Of a stretch of 64,000 nucleotides of DNA, positions 33,706-44,795 are shown one piece after another; position 1 is the stretch's first letter, and each line of letters starts with the position of its first letter. The position numbers and the translations under genes were made by a program. The notes beneath the pieces are model-generated. The model was not told the origin of the DNA. It ran no database searches and worked only from the letters and a program-made list of their open reading frames with translations. The DNA comes from Morganella morganii (GTDB lineage Bacteria > Pseudomonadota > Gammaproteobacteria > Enterobacterales > Enterobacteriaceae): assembly GCF_003996855.1 (NCBI RefSeq), contig NZ_NRQY01000001.1, positions 1,676,662 through 1,740,661 on the forward strand, given 5' to 3'.

Positions 33706-35637
33706 GTGCCCGGTCTGAATCCGCCTGACGGCGATAAGAAAAAACACAAGCAACGGATGGATTTCCGCGATTACAGTGCGGAATCCGCCCTGTTCATCCG
33801 CCGTGCGGTGGTTGCATTTATCGGTATTGTTATTTTATCTGCCGTACTGGTGGTGAATCTCTATCATCTCCAGATTAACCGCCATGAAGATTATCAGACC
33901 CGTTCCAATGATAACCGGATCAAACTGGTTCCTATTCCGCCGAGCCGCGGCATGATTTATGACCGCAGAGGCACCCTGCTGGCGGAAAACAGAACCATTT
34001 ATCAGCTCGAAATCATACCGGAGAAAGTCACTGACCTGCCGGATGTACTGAATGAGCTGCGCGAAATCGTCGATCTGTCCGACGAAGACATCGCAAATTA
34101 TGAAAAAGAGCGCCGCCGTTCGCGCCGCTTTACCTCTATTCCGCTGAAAACCCCGCTCAGCCAGATTCAGGTGGCACGGTTTTCGGTAAACCAGTACCGG
34201 TTCCCGGGACTGGAAATCAAAGGCTATCAGCACCGCTTTTACCCTTACGGCTCCGCACTGACGCATGTTATTGGTTATGTTGCAAAAATTAACGATAAAG
34301 ATGTCGAGCGTCTGGATAAAGACGGTCTTTTGCCTAACTATGCCGCCACCCATGATATCGGCAAGCTGGGTATTGAGCGCTATTATGAGTCCGTCCTGCA
34401 CGGCAAAACCGGCTATGAGGAAGTGGAAGTCAACAGCCGCGGCCGGGTGATCCGCCAGCTGCATGAGCAGGCACCGCAGGCCGGGAAAGATATCTATCTG
34501 ACGATTGACCTTGAATTACAGATGTATATCGAAAAACTGCTGACCACCAGCCGGGCGGCTGTCGTGGTCAGTGATCCGCGCAACGGCGAGATTCTGGCAC
34601 TGGTTTCCAACCCGAGTTATGACCCGAACCTGTTTGTGAACGGAATTTCCGGCCCGGATTACCGGGGTCTGCTCAATAACCCGGATCGTCCGCTGATCAA
34701 CCGCACCACCCAGGGGCTCTATCCGCCGGCGTCCACAGTGAAACCGTTTATCTCGGTGGCGGCACTCAGCGAAAAAGTGATCACCCGCAACACGACTATT
34801 TTTGACCCGGGCTGGTGGCAGTTACCCGGCTCGGAAAAACGTTACCGCGACTGGAAACGCTATGGTCACGGCAATCTGAACGTGGTGAAATCAATAATTG
34901 AATCTGCGGATACCTTCTTCTATCAGGTGGCGTATGACATGGGGATCGATCGCCTGTCCGCGTGGATGACCCGCTTCGGTTACGGCGAGTATTCCGGTAT
35001 TGATCTGATAGAAGAGTACAACGGGGTAATGCCGACCCGTGAATGGAAACAGCGGCGCTATAAGAAGCAATGGTATCAGGGTGATACCATCCCGGTCGGG
35101 ATCGGCCAGGGCTACTGGACATCAACGCCAATCCAGATGTCAAAAGCGCTTAATACCCTGATAAATGATGGTGTGGTGAAAACGCCGCATCTGCTGCTCG
35201 GTACCAAAGAAGGTGACGGTATGCTGCCGTATGAGCAGAAAGAGTACATTACCATCGGTGATATTCATTCCGGTTACTGGGAGCTGGCAAAATCCGGGAT
35301 GTACGGCGTGGCTAACGCGCCGAACGGCACCGGTCGCAAATTTTTTGCCGGTACGCCATACAAAGCAGCTGCAAAATCCGGGACAGCGCAGGTGTTCAGC
35401 TATGAAACCTATAACGCCAGCAAACTGGCGGAACGTCTGCGCGACCATAAATTAATGATTGCCTACGCACCCTACGATAACCCGAGAGTGGCAGTAACCA
35501 TTATTCTGGAAAACGGCGGTGCAGGCCCAGCTGTGGGCACTCTGGTCCGCCAGATCCTTGATCATGTCCTGCTGGGTGATAACAACACGGTGCTGCCTGA
35601 TGCCCCGCCATCGCCGCCCGGCAGTGAGACTGAGTAA
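33706..35637 (+). CDS. mrdA: Penicillin-binding protein 2 (peptidoglycan transpeptidase)
   Basis: The 643-residue protein has a short cytoplasmic N-terminus, one membrane helix (about residues 34-55), a pedestal domain and a transpeptidase domain. The active-site SxxK is STVK in YPPASTVKP, the second motif SAD lies in SADTFFYQ, and KSG is in AAKSGTAQV. It crosslinks side-wall peptidoglycan in the elongasome with RodA. The start is GTG 33706; the first about 15 residues are longer than in E. coli and a downstream ATG at 33756 is also possible. Confidence 0.95.
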   Translation: MPGLNPPDGDKKKHKQRMDFRDYSAESALFIRRAVVAFIGIVILSAVLVVNLYHLQINRHEDYQTRSNDNRIKLVPIPPSRGMIYDRRGTLLAENRTIYQLEIIPEKVTDLPDVLNELREIVDLSDEDIANYEKERRRSRRFTSIPLKTPLSQIQVARFSVNQYRFPGLEIKGYQHRFYPYGSALTHVIGYVAKINDKDVERLDKDGLLPNYAATHDIGKLGIERYYESVLHGKTGYEEVEVNSRGRVIRQLHEQAPQAGKDIYLTIDLELQMYIEKLLTTSRAAVVVSDPRNGEILALVSNPSYDPNLFVNGISGPDYRGLLNNPDRPLINRTTQGLYPPASTVKPFISVAALSEKVITRNTTIFDPGWWQLPGSEKRYRDWKRYGHGNLNVVKSIIESADTFFYQVAYDMGIDRLSAWMTRFGYGEYSGIDLIEEYNGVMPTREWKQRRYKKQWYQGDTIPVGIGQGYWTSTPIQMSKALNTLINDGVVKTPHLLLGTKEGDGMLPYEQKEYITIGDIHSGYWELAKSGMYGVANAPNGTGRKFFAGTPYKAAAKSGTAQVFSYETYNASKLAERLRDHKLMIAYAPYDNPRVAVTIILENGGAGPAVGTLVRQILDHVLLGDNNTVLPDAPPSPPGSETE

Positions 35638-35642
35638 TGCCC

Positions 35643-36755
35643 ATGACTGATAATCCGCGCAAAGTATCTCTGATGACCCGCATGCACATCGACTTCCCGT
35701 TGCTGGTGCTGCTGCTGATCCTGCTGGTTTACAGTGCATTTGTGCTGTGGAGCGCCAGCGGGCTGGACCCGGAAATGATGGAGCGCCGCCTCGGTCAGAT
35801 TTTCTCCGGCATCATTATTATGCTGATCCTGGCACAAATTCCGCCCCGGGTGTATGAAACCTGGGCACCGCATCTCTATATTGTCTGTGTGATCCTGCTG
35901 ATCTTTGTTGATGTGTTCGGACAGATCAGTAAAGGTGCGCAGCGCTGGCTGGATCTGGGAATTATCCGCTTCCAGCCGTCTGAGATTGCCAAAATTGCGG
36001 TTCCGCTGATGGTGGCGCGGTTTATGAACCGCGACCAGTGTCCGCCGTCACTGAAAAATACCGCCATTGCACTGATACTGGTTGTTGTGCCGACCCTGCT
36101 GGTGGCCGCACAGCCTGATCTCGGGACGTCCATTCTGGTCGCTGCCTCCGGTATTTTTGTGCTGTTCCTGGCCGGGATGAGCTGGCGTCTTATCGGGATC
36201 GCGCTGCTGCTGCTCGCTGCCTTTATTCCGCTGCTCTGGTTTTTTCTGATGCACGATTATCAGCGCGGCCGCGTGATGATGCTGCTCGATCCGGAAACCG
36301 ACCCGCTCGGTGCCGGTTATCATATTATTCAGTCAAAAATTGCCATCGGCTCCGGCGGACTGGCAGGAAAAGGCTGGATGCTGGGCACCCAATCCCAGCT
36401 GGAATTTCTGCCGGAACGCCATACTGACTTTATCTTTGCGGTTCTCGCGGAAGAGCTGGGGCTGACCGGTGTGATCTTCCTGCTGGTGCTCTATCTGCTG
36501 ATCATTATGCGCGGGCTGATGATTGCCGCCCGGGCCCAGAATACCTTCGGGCGGGTGATGGTCGGCGGCCTGATGCTCATCTTCTTTGTCTATGTGTTTG
36601 TCAATATCGGCATGGTCAGCGGGATTCTGCCGGTGGTCGGTGTGCCGCTGCCGATGATGAGTTACGGTGGCTCGGCGCTGATTGTATTAATGGCAGGGTT
36701 TGGTATTGTCATGTCAATTCATACACACCGTAAGATGCTGTCAAAAAGCTTATAA
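35643..36755 (+). CDS. mrdB: RodA peptidoglycan glycosyltransferase
   Basis: The ATG at 35643 (MTDNPRKVS) matches the E. coli start, giving 370 residues; an ATG at 35637 overlaps the mrdA stop. It is a SEDS-family polytopic protein with ten membrane helices. The essential Asp lies in the loop following [37 protein letters not shown]. It polymerises lipid II with PBP2 to build the side wall. Confidence 0.95.
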   Translation: MTDNPRKVSLMTRMHIDFPLLVLLLILLVYSAFVLWSASGLDPEMMERRLGQIFSGIIIMLILAQIPPRVYETWAPHLYIVCVILLIFVDVFGQISKGAQRWLDLGIIRFQPSEIAKIAVPLMVARFMNRDQCPPSLKNTAIALILVVVPTLLVAAQPDLGTSILVAASGIFVLFLAGMSWRLIGIALLLLAAFIPLLWFFLMHDYQRGRVMMLLDPETDPLGAGYHIIQSKIAIGSGGLAGKGWMLGTQSQLEFLPERHTDFIFAVLAEELGLTGVIFLLVLYLLIIMRGLMIAARAQNTFGRVMVGGLMLIFFVYVFVNIGMVSGILPVVGVPLPMMSYGGSALIVLMAGFGIVMSIHTHRKMLSKSL

Positions 36756-36772
36756 TACATTACGAGGTTTTC

Positions 36773-37762
36773 ATGCGTTTACAATGGATTGCGGTCACAG
36801 CGATGGCCGCGTTACTGGCAGGCTGCCCGTCAGTGCAGCCGCCGGTCAAACAGACACCGCCGCCGGGCCCGGCAAAAGAGATTCTCGGCGCCGTACCGGC
36901 TTATGAACCGCTGCATCCTGGCGCGAATAATGATTATGTCCGTAATGGTCAGCAATATCAGATTGTCCGTGACCCGGAAAACTTCAGTCAGCAGGGTTAT
37001 GCCTGGATTTACGGCCAGGCACAGAACGGCAACCGGACAGCCACCGGCGAAATCGTTAACAGCGCCGAACTGACCGCCTCCCACCCGACTTTGCCAATCC
37101 CGGGCTATGTACGCGTGACCAATATGGCGAATAACCGCATGATGGTGGTGCGGATAAACGATCGCGGCCCGTATATGCCGAGCAAACAGGTCGGGCTTTC
37201 CCGCGCAGTAGCGGATCGCCTGAACCTGCTGCCGAACACTAAAATTAAAATTGACCCGATTGTGGTCACGGAAGACGGTTCTCTGAGCGGTACCGGGACT
37301 GTCGGCACTGTGGTCGCCAAACAGAGCTATGCCCTGCCGGGCCGCCCGGAACTGGGAAAAACCAGTGCTCTCGGTACGCCGGTAACCAACACCACCCCGG
37401 TGGTGCCGATCAACAGCCGTCCGGTCATGGCACAGCCGCAACCGGAATCTGCCCTGATCCCGGCCGTGAAACAGCCTGCTGCACCGGCAGAAACACAAAC
37501 TGAAAACACAGCCGCACCCGCACCGCAACAGGCCGCTGTCAGCGGTTACCGTGTCCAGGTGGGTGCTGTGGCGAGTGCGGAACGCGCATCACAATGGCAG
37601 AAGGAGCTCAGTGACAAACTGGGCGTGCCCGGTATGACAGAATCCTCCGGTGATATTTACCGTGTTCAGCTGGGGCCGTTTACCAGCCGTGAACGGGCCG
37701 CTGAGGTTCAGGGACGCCTTCAGCAGCAGCTGAATATGAATTCATTTATCCTGGCACCGTAA
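36773..37762 (+). CDS. rlpA: RlpA septal lytic transglycosylase / lipoprotein
   Basis: The 329-residue lipoprotein has lipobox LLAGC (Cys at residue 19). A double-psi beta-barrel domain (about residues 75-165) holds the catalytic Asp in VRINDRGPY. A Pro/Ala/Gln-rich linker leads to a C-terminal SPOR domain (about 255-329, YRVQVGAVAS...YRVQLGPFTSRERA) that binds denuded septal glycan. In Pseudomonas RlpA cleaves such glycan; in E. coli activity is unclear. A terminator separates it from dacA. Confidence 0.93.
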   Translation: MRLQWIAVTAMAALLAGCPSVQPPVKQTPPPGPAKEILGAVPAYEPLHPGANNDYVRNGQQYQIVRDPENFSQQGYAWIYGQAQNGNRTATGEIVNSAELTASHPTLPIPGYVRVTNMANNRMMVVRINDRGPYMPSKQVGLSRAVADRLNLLPNTKIKIDPIVVTEDGSLSGTGTVGTVVAKQSYALPGRPELGKTSALGTPVTNTTPVVPINSRPVMAQPQPESALIPAVKQPAAPAETQTENTAAPAPQQAAVSGYRVQVGAVASAERASQWQKELSDKLGVPGMTESSGDIYRVQLGPFTSRERAAEVQGRLQQQLNMNSFILAP

Positions 37763-37784
37763 AACAGGCAGTGATAACACTACG

Positions 37785-37824
37785 CGCTGTCATAGCACTT
37801 TTGCTATGATAGCGTTTCTTTTTC
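37785..37824 (+). terminator. Terminator after rlpA
   Basis: CGCTGTCATAGC and GCTATGATAGCG pair over 12 bases (one wobble) with a short loop and a TTTCTTTTT tail. dacA therefore likely has its own promoter. Confidence 0.8.
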
Positions 37825-37854
37825 ACCGGCATCATCAATGTTGTTTTAACACTC

Positions 37855-39069
37855 ATGAAATACGCAACGACTTATCAACACCGCGCCGGGCGCCTGGCCG
37901 CTTTCGGTCTGACCCTGGCATTGAGCGCCGCAGCTTCTGCCGCTGATGTTCCGAACCTGAATACCACAATCCCGGCTGTACCGGATATTGAAGCAGAATC
38001 CTATATTCTGATGGATTACCACTCCGGAAAGGTACTGGCTGAGAAAAACGCCGATATCCGTCGTGATCCCGCCAGCCTGACCAAAATGATGACCAGCTAT
38101 GTCATCGGCCAGGCAATGAACACCGGCAAATTCACACCGGAAACCATGGTCACTATCGGGGAAAATGCCTGGGCGACCGGTAACCCGGTGTTCCGCGGCT
38201 CCTCACTGATGTTCCTCAAACCGGGCGAACGCGTCAGCGTATCTGACCTGAGCCGCGGTATTAACCTGCAATCCGGTAATGATGCCTGTGTGGCGATGGC
38301 GGAATTTGTTGCCGGCGACCAGGAGACCTTTGTCGGTCAGATGAACCAGTATGTGGCTCAGCTTGGTCTGAAAAACACCCATTTTAAAACCGTTCACGGG
38401 CTGGATTCCGAAGGTCAGTACAGTACTGCCCGGGATATGGCGCTGATTGGTCAGGCAATGATCCGTGACGTGCCGAATGAATACGCTATCTATAAAGAGC
38501 GCTCATTCACCTATAATAATATTACCCAGCAAAACCGTAACGATCTGCTGGGTGATAAAAGCCTGAATGCGGACGGGATTAAAACCGGTCACACCAGCGG
38601 CGCGGGCTATAACCTGGTGGCGTCAGCCACTGAAGGGGATATGCGTCTTATTTCCGTTGTGATGGGCACCAAATCAGCCAAAGCCCGTAATGCGGAAAGC
38701 AAAAAGCTGCTTACGTGGGGTTTCCGTTTCTTTGAAACCGTCAAACCGATGCAGAAAGATAACCCGCTGGTCTCAGAAATCGTCTGGTTCGGGGATAAAG
38801 ACAAAGTGCAGTTAGGGGTGGAAAATGATGTCTATATCACCATTCCGCGTGGTCGTCTGAAAGATCTGAAAGCCGGTTTTGTCCTGACCGATCCGGAACT
38901 GCACGCGCCACTGGCCAAAAATCAGGTGGTCGGCACGATTAACTTCCAGCTCGACAACCAGATTATTGAAACCCGGCCGCTGGTCGTCACTGAAGCGGTA
39001 CCGGAAGGTAACTTCTTCAGCCGTCTGATCGACTATATCCGCCTGCTGTTCCACCGCTGGTTCGGCTGA
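37855..39069 (+). CDS. dacA: D-alanyl-D-alanine carboxypeptidase, PBP5
   Basis: The 404-residue protein has a signal peptide (cleaved after about ASAA, residue 29), the SxxK motif SLTK in [18 protein letters not shown] in [11 protein letters not shown], and KTG in [12 protein letters not shown]. The C-terminal domain ends in the amphipathic helix [18 protein letters not shown], which anchors the enzyme to the inner-membrane surface. It removes the terminal D-Ala from pentapeptides. Confidence 0.96.
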   Translation: MKYATTYQHRAGRLAAFGLTLALSAAASAADVPNLNTTIPAVPDIEAESYILMDYHSGKVLAEKNADIRRDPASLTKMMTSYVIGQAMNTGKFTPETMVTIGENAWATGNPVFRGSSLMFLKPGERVSVSDLSRGINLQSGNDACVAMAEFVAGDQETFVGQMNQYVAQLGLKNTHFKTVHGLDSEGQYSTARDMALIGQAMIRDVPNEYAIYKERSFTYNNITQQNRNDLLGDKSLNADGIKTGHTSGAGYNLVASATEGDMRLISVVMGTKSAKARNAESKKLLTWGFRFFETVKPMQKDNPLVSEIVWFGDKDKVQLGVENDVYITIPRGRLKDLKAGFVLTDPELHAPLAKNQVVGTINFQLDNQIIETRPLVVTEAVPEGNFFSRLIDYIRLLFHRWFG

Positions 39070-39079
39070 AGACTTGAAA

Positions 39080-39113
39080 TCAGATGAACTATCCCCATAT
39101 TTAATTCATCTGA
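39080..39113 (+). promoter_or_regulatory. Hairpin between dacA and ybeD
   Basis: CAGATGAA and TTCATCTG (plus one flanking pair) form a stem followed by AGTTTTGC. It is a weak terminator or attenuator that may reduce read-through into ybeD. Confidence 0.4.
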
Positions 39114-39138
39114 AGTTTTGCTTTATTAAGGAGCACCC

Positions 39139-39402
39139 ATGAAAACCAAACTTGATGAACTGTTAGAGTTCCCCTGCTCATTTACCTACAAAGTGATGGG
39201 TGCCGCTGAACCGGAATTAGTGAATGATGTTCTGGAAGTAATTCAGCGCCACGCGCCGGGTGACTACAGTCCGTCAATCAAACCGAGCAGCAAAGGAACC
39301 TATCATTCCGTTTCTGTGACGATTGATGCAACACACATTGAGCAGATCGAGAATCTGTACGAAGAATTAGGCGCGTTAGAGCGCGTCAGAATGGTGTTAT
39401 AA
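39139..39402 (+). CDS. ybeD: UPF0250 protein YbeD
   Basis: The 87-residue protein has the same length as E. coli YbeD and shares LLEFPxx[30 protein letters not shown] and [12 protein letters not shown]. It has an ACT-like ferredoxin fold. It lies just before lipB, and a regulatory role in lipoate metabolism has been proposed for the family but is not established. A terminator follows. Confidence 0.93.
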   Translation: MKTKLDELLEFPCSFTYKVMGAAEPELVNDVLEVIQRHAPGDYSPSIKPSSKGTYHSVSVTIDATHIEQIENLYEELGALERVRMVL

Positions 39403-39426
39403 CACTGTCATTTCTTCATCATTTCA

Positions 39427-39454
39427 GGCCGCCTTTCAGGGCGGCCTTTTTTTA
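39427..39454 (+). terminator. Terminator after ybeD
   Basis: GGCCGCC and GGCGGCC pair around a short loop, followed by seven T residues. Confidence 0.9.
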
Positions 39455-39543
39455 TCCCTCTGAACATTTTATGCCCGTCACTGGTACGCGTTTGCCGTGC
39501 GCGTTATACTGCTGACCCGGCATACCGAACTGAAGATACCATT

Positions 39544-40176
39544 TTGCAAAACAACACCATCATTTTACGTCAGCTGGGCCTGCGGCCTTATCACCCTGTT
39601 TCCGAAGCCATGCACCAATTTACTGAGCAGCGTACTGCGGAAACCGGAAACGAGATCTGGCTGGTCGAGCATGAGCGCGTTTTTACCCAGGGTCAGGCCG
39701 GTAAATCAGAGCACGTCCTTGCCCCCGGCGATATCCCCGTGATCCAATCCGATCGCGGCGGCCAGGTGACCTATCACGGTCCGGGACAGCAGATCATGTA
39801 TGTGCTGATTGACCTTAAGCGTGACAAAATCGGTGTGCGCGAACTGGTATCCGCCCTGGAAAATGCCGTGGTTGAAACCCTGAAACAGTGGAATATTGAC
39901 GCTTACCCGCGCCCGGATGCCCCCGGTGTTTATGTGGCGGGTGATAAAATCTGTTCACTCGGTCTGCGTATCCGCAACGGTCGCTCATTTCACGGGCTGG
40001 CGCTCAATATCAATATGGATCTTGAGCCTTTTCACCGCATTAATCCCTGTGGTTATGCCGGTCTTGCCATGACGCAAATGGCTGATTTTGTTCCCGGTAT
40101 TACCCTTGCAGATGTTCAGCCTGTGCTGACCGCACAATTCTGCCGGCAATTAGGATTCCAACTTGCCGCAGAATAG
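39544..40176 (+). CDS. lipB: Octanoyl-[acyl-carrier-protein] transferase LipB
   Basis: The enzyme moves octanoyl from ACP to lipoyl domains, the first step of lipoate synthesis. The start is TTG 39544 (210 residues), since the N-terminus [13 protein letters not shown] fits the family. Signature elements are [12 protein letters not shown] (residues 72-83), the catalytic Lys in [10 protein letters not shown] and the catalytic Cys in RINPCGYAG. LipA, encoded next, completes the pathway. Confidence 0.95.
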   Translation: MQNNTIILRQLGLRPYHPVSEAMHQFTEQRTAETGNEIWLVEHERVFTQGQAGKSEHVLAPGDIPVIQSDRGGQVTYHGPGQQIMYVLIDLKRDKIGVRELVSALENAVVETLKQWNIDAYPRPDAPGVYVAGDKICSLGLRIRNGRSFHGLALNINMDLEPFHRINPCGYAGLAMTQMADFVPGITLADVQPVLTAQFCRQLGFQLAAE

Positions 40177-40307
40177 TGATATAATTTTTTTAACATTTTT
40201 AAAAAGATTTTTAAAAGATTGATGATATTGTTACATTCAGCAGACAGGCCGTCACCACGGCGCTCATCAATCACAATCCGATGAATCTAACCGGAAATGA
40301 CATAAAC

Positions 40308-41273
40308 ATGAGTAAACCAATTCAGATGGAGCGCGGTATCAAGTACCGCGACGCCGATAAAATGGCGCTTATCCCGGTCAAAAACCTGGTATCAGAGACG
40401 ACCGAACGATTACGCAAACCAAGCTGGATGAAAATCAAACTTCCGGCTGATTCCCATAAAATCAAGGGGATCAAAGATGCAATGCGCCGTAACGGCCTGC
40501 ATTCTGTCTGTGAGGAAGCCTCCTGCCCGAACCTGAGCGAATGCTTTAACCACGGTACCGCCACGTTTATGATCCTCGGGGCTATCTGTACCCGCCGCTG
40601 CCCGTTCTGTGACGTTGCCCACGGCCGCCCGAATGCGCCGGATGCCAACGAGCCGCAGAAACTCGGTCAGACCATCAAAGATATGGGACTGCGCTACGTG
40701 GTGATCACCTCTGTCGACCGTGATGACCTGCGTGACGGCGGCGCTCAGCACTTTGCTGACTGTATCACCGCTATCCGCGATCACAGCCCGGCCATTAAAA
40801 TTGAAACCCTGGTGCCGGACTTCCGCGGCCGCATGGATAAAGCACTGGAAATCCTGACCGCCACCCCGCCGGATGTTTTCAACCACAACCTGGAAAACGT
40901 ACCGCGTGTTTACCGCCAGGTGCGCCCGGGTGCTAACTATGAGTGGTCACTGAAACTGCTGGAACGCTTTAAAGAAGCCCATCCGGAGATCCCGACCAAA
41001 TCCGGTCTGATGGTCGGCTTAGGCGAAACCAATGAAGAGATCCTGGATGTTATGCGCGACCTGCGCCGCCACGGCGTCACTATGCTGACGCTGGGACAGT
41101 ATCTCCAGCCGAGCCGCCGCCACCTGCCGGTTCAGCGTTATGTCAGCCCGGAAGAGTTTGAGGAAATGAAAGCCGAAGCAATGGCAATGGGCTTCACCCA
41201 TGCTGCCTGCGGCCCGTTTGTCCGCTCTTCTTACCATGCTGATTTACAGGCCAAAGGCGAAGAAGTTAAATAA
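40308..41273 (+). CDS. lipA: Lipoyl synthase
   Basis: The ATG at 40308 gives 321 residues, equal to the E. coli protein ([23 protein letters not shown]); upstream starts at 40281 are unlikely. The auxiliary 4Fe-4S cluster ligands are in [12 protein letters not shown] and the radical-SAM cluster in CTRRCPFC. It inserts two sulfur atoms into protein-bound octanoyl chains. The gap after lipB lacks the ybeF regulator seen in E. coli. Confidence 0.97.
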   Translation: MSKPIQMERGIKYRDADKMALIPVKNLVSETTERLRKPSWMKIKLPADSHKIKGIKDAMRRNGLHSVCEEASCPNLSECFNHGTATFMILGAICTRRCPFCDVAHGRPNAPDANEPQKLGQTIKDMGLRYVVITSVDRDDLRDGGAQHFADCITAIRDHSPAIKIETLVPDFRGRMDKALEILTATPPDVFNHNLENVPRVYRQVRPGANYEWSLKLLERFKEAHPEIPTKSGLMVGLGETNEEILDVMRDLRRHGVTMLTLGQYLQPSRRHLPVQRYVSPEEFEEMKAEAMAMGFTHAACGPFVRSSYHADLQAKGEEVK

Positions 41274-41298
41274 TTCCCCGCAGTTCTGTGAATACCTG

Positions 41299-41327
41299 AA
41301 ACCGCCGCTGAAAATGGCGGTTTTTTT
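41299..41327 (+). terminator. Terminator after lipA
   Basis: AACCGCC and GGCGGTT pair around a short loop, followed by TTTTTT. Confidence 0.85.
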
Positions 41328-41349
41328 ATGCCACTCCGGTGATGACGCT

Positions 41350-41447
41350 GGTAACGGGCAAAACGAAAAGCCGCTGTAAACACATCCTTGTGCGCTCGGA
41401 TCGCGCCATCCATGGCGCTTACGCTTTTCGTTCGCCTGCCCGTTACC
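41350..41447. repeat. 98-base folded palindromic element
   Basis: The ends GGTAACGGGCA (41350-41360) and TGCCCGTTACC (41437-41447) are perfect 11-base inverted repeats. A second stem pairs ACGAAAAGC with GCTTTTCGT just inside, and two small hairpins occupy the centre: CACATCCTTGTG and GCGCCATCCATGGCGC. Together they predict a multi-branched cruciform. The size and structure resemble dispersed intergenic repeats such as ERIC, but the sequence is not ERIC. Only one copy is in the window, so repeat status is inferred. Confidence 0.5.
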
Positions 41448-41575
41448 GGCGTTTTACCTGACCGGAAAACAGCTCAATGATATATGTCTTTTGTGCTCTG
41501 CCCCGCTGCCGCTATTCCCACCGCTACTGATGCGGATTATGATGCGTCCCATATCACATTATTAATGAGTAAATT

Positions 41576-42395
41576 ATGAAACGTAGTGGTGTTTTATGTC
41601 TGACCGCTCTGGCTCCTGCTGTCTGGGGCAGTACCTACCTGGTGACAACCGAAATGCTGCCGGCAGGTTATCCGATGACTGTCGCCATGCTGCGTGCCTT
41701 ACCGGCCGGTCTGCTGCTGATGCTGTTTATCCGGCAGTTGCCGAAAGGGATCTGGTGGGGGCGGATTTTCGTTCTCGGGGCGCTGAACTTCGCTGTGTTC
41801 TGGTGGCTGTTGTTTGTCTCGGCCTATCGTCTGCCGGGTGGCGTGGCTGCGACGGTCGGAGCTATTCAGCCGTTGATTGTGCTGCTGCTCTCCCGTATGG
41901 TGCTGGGAAATGTGCTGAAACCGCTGGCAGTGCTCGGCGCATTGTGCGGGATAGGCGGGGTGGCACTGCTGTTACTGACCCCTCAGGCAAAACTTGACAG
42001 CATCGGTATTATTGCCGGATTAGCCGGCGCCCTTTCCATGGCAGCCGGATGTCTCACCGCTGACCTTTACCACGTGGCAGCTCACTGCGGGCGGATTACT
42101 CCTGCTCCCGGTCTCTCTGCTGCTAGAACCGGCACTGCCGCCGCTGACACTGCTCAATATCAGCGGGTTACTGTATCTGGGGCTGATTGGTGCCGCACTG
42201 ACGTATCTGTTCTGGTTTCGCGGACTGGCGATCCCCGGGCCGAACTCCGTGGCATCGCTCGGTTTTCTCAGTCCGCTGACGGCCGTACTGCTGGGCTGGT
42301 TTGTACTGGATCAGCAACTGAGTCTGTTACAGTGTGCGGGGGTGATGGTGGTGATCGGCAGTGTCTGGCTCAGCCAGGTCGCCAACCGGCGCTGA
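41576..42395 (+). pseudogene. EamA-family (DMT) transporter, frameshifted
   Basis: The first about 160 residues form five to six membrane helices of the EamA/DMT family (MKRSGVLCLTALAPAVWGSTY start; PIVLLLSR-like half-repeat linkers). After LSMAAG (about 42050) the frame changes, and the second half (SPLTFTTWQLTAGG, YLFWFRGLAIPGPNSVASL, WLSQVANRR, stop at 42393) reads in another frame. The usual linker with VLTRKW is missing, so a small deletion rather than one lost base is likely. The original frame runs on as a 274-residue chimera to 42400. Probably non-functional. Confidence 0.8.
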
Positions 42396-42403
42396 TATAA
42401 AAA

Positions 42404-42436
42404 AAACCCGTTACCATGGTGAGTAACGGGTTTTCG
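42404..42436. terminator. Bidirectional terminator between the EamA pseudogene and cspE
   Basis: AACCCGTTAC and GTAACGGGTT form a 10-base stem flanked by A7 on the left and TTTTC on the right. The minus-strand side, with a long T run, would terminate cspE. Confidence 0.9.
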
Positions 42437-42486
42437 TCACGGTAATGTCGAATTAAAATAACGGTTACGGTATGGCAGATTACAAC

Positions 42487-42696
42487 TTAAATCGAGACAA
42501 CGTTTGCAGCAGACGGGCCTTTCGCGCCATCAACAATTTCAAATTCCACTCTCTGGCCTTCTGCCAGTGTTTTGAAACCGTCGTTCAGAATTGCAGAGAA
42601 GCGAACAAACACATCTTTGCTGCCGTCTTCCGGAGTGATAAAACCGAAACCTTTTGCTTCGTTAAACCACTTCACGTTACCTTTGCGCTTTGACAT
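42487..42696 (-). CDS. cspE: Cold-shock-like RNA chaperone CspE
   Basis: The 69-residue protein has the CspE length and sequence ([34 protein letters not shown]). RNP1 is KGFGFI. RNP2 reads VFVRF where family members normally have VFVHF, a change of a normally conserved His in the nucleic-acid surface. It binds single-stranded RNA and melts terminators. AAAGG precedes the ATG. The 200-base upstream gap would hold its 5' untranslated region. Confidence 0.94.
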   Translation of the reverse strand: MSKRKGNVKWFNEAKGFGFITPEDGSKDVFVRFSAILNDGFKTLAEGQRVEFEIVDGAKGPSAANVVSI

Positions 42697-42894
42697 TCAA
42701 AAAACCTTTTAACAAGTGATAGTACTTCATCAGTACCCGGCCAGTCGTTATCAGACTGTATTGATCCTGCCGGGCAATCTGGTTCGATACTAAACTACCC
42801 GCCGGATAATGATATTATGGGAGATATTCCGCTGATATACCAGAGGATTTGTCCTGGTTATTTTAACCGGCAGCAGGATTTTCCGCCTTTCCGC

Positions 42895-43362
42895 TCAGAG
42901 AACCCCTTCATGGCGCAGCAGCCACTGCTTGATATCCAGCCCGCTGCTGTAGCCACCCATTGAGCCGTCGTGTGCAATCACCCGGTGGCACGGAATAATC
43001 AGACAAATCGAGTTACGCCCGTTTGCCATGCCGACCGCGCGACAGTAATTAGCCGACCCCAGTTTTAACGCCAGATCTTTATAAGACCATGTGACTGCAA
43101 ACGGAATCGTTGATAACTGTGCCCACACCCGGGTCTGAAATCCGGTACCGTGCGGATTGAGTTTCACACTGAAATCCTGCCGTTTCCCGGCAAAATAGTC
43201 ATTCAGCTCGTGAATGCACTGCCTGATATGCGGATTATCACTGTCTGTCTGCTCAGGTGCAGTATCATCAAATCCCAGTTCAGTGATCCCCTGCTCATCC
43301 GCGCTGATGGTGATATAACGGCGGGGAAATCCGGTTGGAGCGTTTATATAAGTCGTCGCCAT
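42895..43362 (-). CDS. ogt: Methylated-DNA-protein-cysteine methyltransferase
   Basis: I use the ATG at 43362 (MATTYINAPTGF), with AAAGGGC upstream; an upstream frame to 43467 is probably untranslated. The 155-residue suicide enzyme removes alkyl groups from O6-guanine in DNA. The acceptor Cys lies in LIIPCHRVI and the DNA-binding helix in AVGMANGRN. Ogt and the Ada C-terminal domain are related; the short length without an Ada N-domain favours Ogt. Confidence 0.88.
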   Translation of the reverse strand: MATTYINAPTGFPRRYITISADEQGITELGFDDTAPEQTDSDNPHIRQCIHELNDYFAGKRQDFSVKLNPHGTGFQTRVWAQLSTIPFAVTWSYKDLALKLGSANYCRAVGMANGRNSICLIIPCHRVIAHDGSMGGYSSGLDIKQWLLRHEGVL

Positions 43363-43543
43363 ACGTTTGCCCTTTGTGCTGGTTTTGCTATAGCAAAACC
43401 TAATTATGATAAAGAGACAAACATCATTTACGTCATTCATCTCACAACAGAGAAAATAACGAGGCAAATGAATTCATGCAAGTCAGTTCACCGGAAAATG
43501 ATATCCCGGTAAACTGATTTATGACGAATGGTGAGACAGCTGA

Positions 43544-44626
43544 TTATTTCAGCCAGTCGGCGACGGCCTCATAAGTGCCGCGAAAGAGGATGCGATCAAC
43601 TTTTTTGCTCAGCTGATAGCGGTACATCGGGTCATAATATTCTTCCAGAAGCGGACACAGCCACGAGAAATGGGCTTCGGTATTGCCGCTGCGCCACTGT
43701 TCCGCGAGGGCATTATCGAGCAGTTCTGTCAGTTCCGCAGCACGCTGCGTGCCGAGCCGCCGCCGGATAGCGGACAGCCCGTGATGCAGATACTCACTGT
43801 ACGCCTCACGTCCCCTCTCTTCGCCGTATGCGGCGGTGAAATCATGGGTCATGCGGTCAAAATACTCTTCTTTCAGACGTTCCAGACGGCGCTCAAACGG
43901 ATCTTCCACCACCACCAGCGATGCCTGTGCCATTTGTGCCCGCAGCGGCTCCGGCAGACCGTTGGCACCGATGGCGCGGCCTTCATCTTCCAGCACCCAG
44001 CGTGTACCGGCGTCTTCTTTTTTTATCATGGCGGCAGCGAGATAGTTTTCAAATGTCGCCTGGGCAAACTGCGCCTCCAGCGTGCGGCCGAAAGAGGACC
44101 CTCTGTGATGCGCCAGCCCTTCCAGATCAATCCCGTCAGTCAGTTCGCCCACCAGCGTGGTTTTACCGCTGCCGGTGCAGCCGCCGATCAGAATCACCGG
44201 ACGCGCCACCAGCTCTTCCGTCACCCGGATCACCGCCTGACGCAGTGCTTTGTAACCACCTGTGATCAGCGGATATTCCGTTCCCGCATCCCGCAGCCAC
44301 TGCTGCACGATATGCGAACGCTGACCACCCCGTGCGCAGCAGAGATAACCCTGCGGATACGCCGCACAAGCCGCCAGCCAGGCCGTCATCCGCTGCTCAC
44401 GGCGTTCACCGCTGACCAGCTGATGCCCCAGCGCCAGCGCCTTTTCAGCGCCCTGCTGTTTATAGCAGGTGCCGACAGCAGCCCGCTCCTCATCATTCAT
44501 CAGCGGCAGATTGTGTGAAGCAGGCATTGCTCCCTGGCTGAATTCAACCGGCGCGCGGACATCAATCAGCGGGGTATCAGAAGCAAGAAGTGTGCGGATG
44601 GTTCGGGAAGACGGGGTTAATTCCAT
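43544..44626 (-). CDS. mnmH: tRNA 2-selenouridine synthase
   Basis: The 360-residue protein (E. coli SelU/YbbB, 364) has a rhodanese-like domain with catalytic Cys in CCARGGQRS (residues 96-104) followed by a P-loop [12 protein letters not shown]. It converts 2-thiouridine at the tRNA wobble base through geranyl-thiouridine to selenouridine, using selenophosphate from SelD. It is divergent from nrdH and reads toward the ogt side. Confidence 0.93.
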   Translation of the reverse strand: MELTPSSRTIRTLLASDTPLIDVRAPVEFSQGAMPASHNLPLMNDEERAAVGTCYKQQGAEKALALGHQLVSGERREQRMTAWLAACAAYPQGYLCCARGGQRSHIVQQWLRDAGTEYPLITGGYKALRQAVIRVTEELVARPVILIGGCTGSGKTTLVGELTDGIDLEGLAHHRGSSFGRTLEAQFAQATFENYLAAAMIKKEDAGTRWVLEDEGRAIGANGLPEPLRAQMAQASLVVVEDPFERRLERLKEEYFDRMTHDFTAAYGEERGREAYSEYLHHGLSAIRRRLGTQRAAELTELLDNALAEQWRSGNTEAHFSWLCPLLEEYYDPMYRYQLSKKVDRILFRGTYEAVADWLK

Positions 44627-44795
44627 AATAAATGTGTGATTTCAGTTCAGATGCCAATAGATTCAGCTGTCTGCAAAAGACAGTTCAGATTTTTTTATTG
44701 TACGCCTGCTGGGGGCATTTGTCGCTGCGGATTTTCCGCCGCCGCATACTCACCGTGCGGACAGTTCATCGTGCATTTACTCACATCCGGATTAA

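Noticed and set aside
43363..43467. Longer Ogt N-terminus
   Set aside because: Extra residues are unlike the family and the internal ATG has a good ribosome site.
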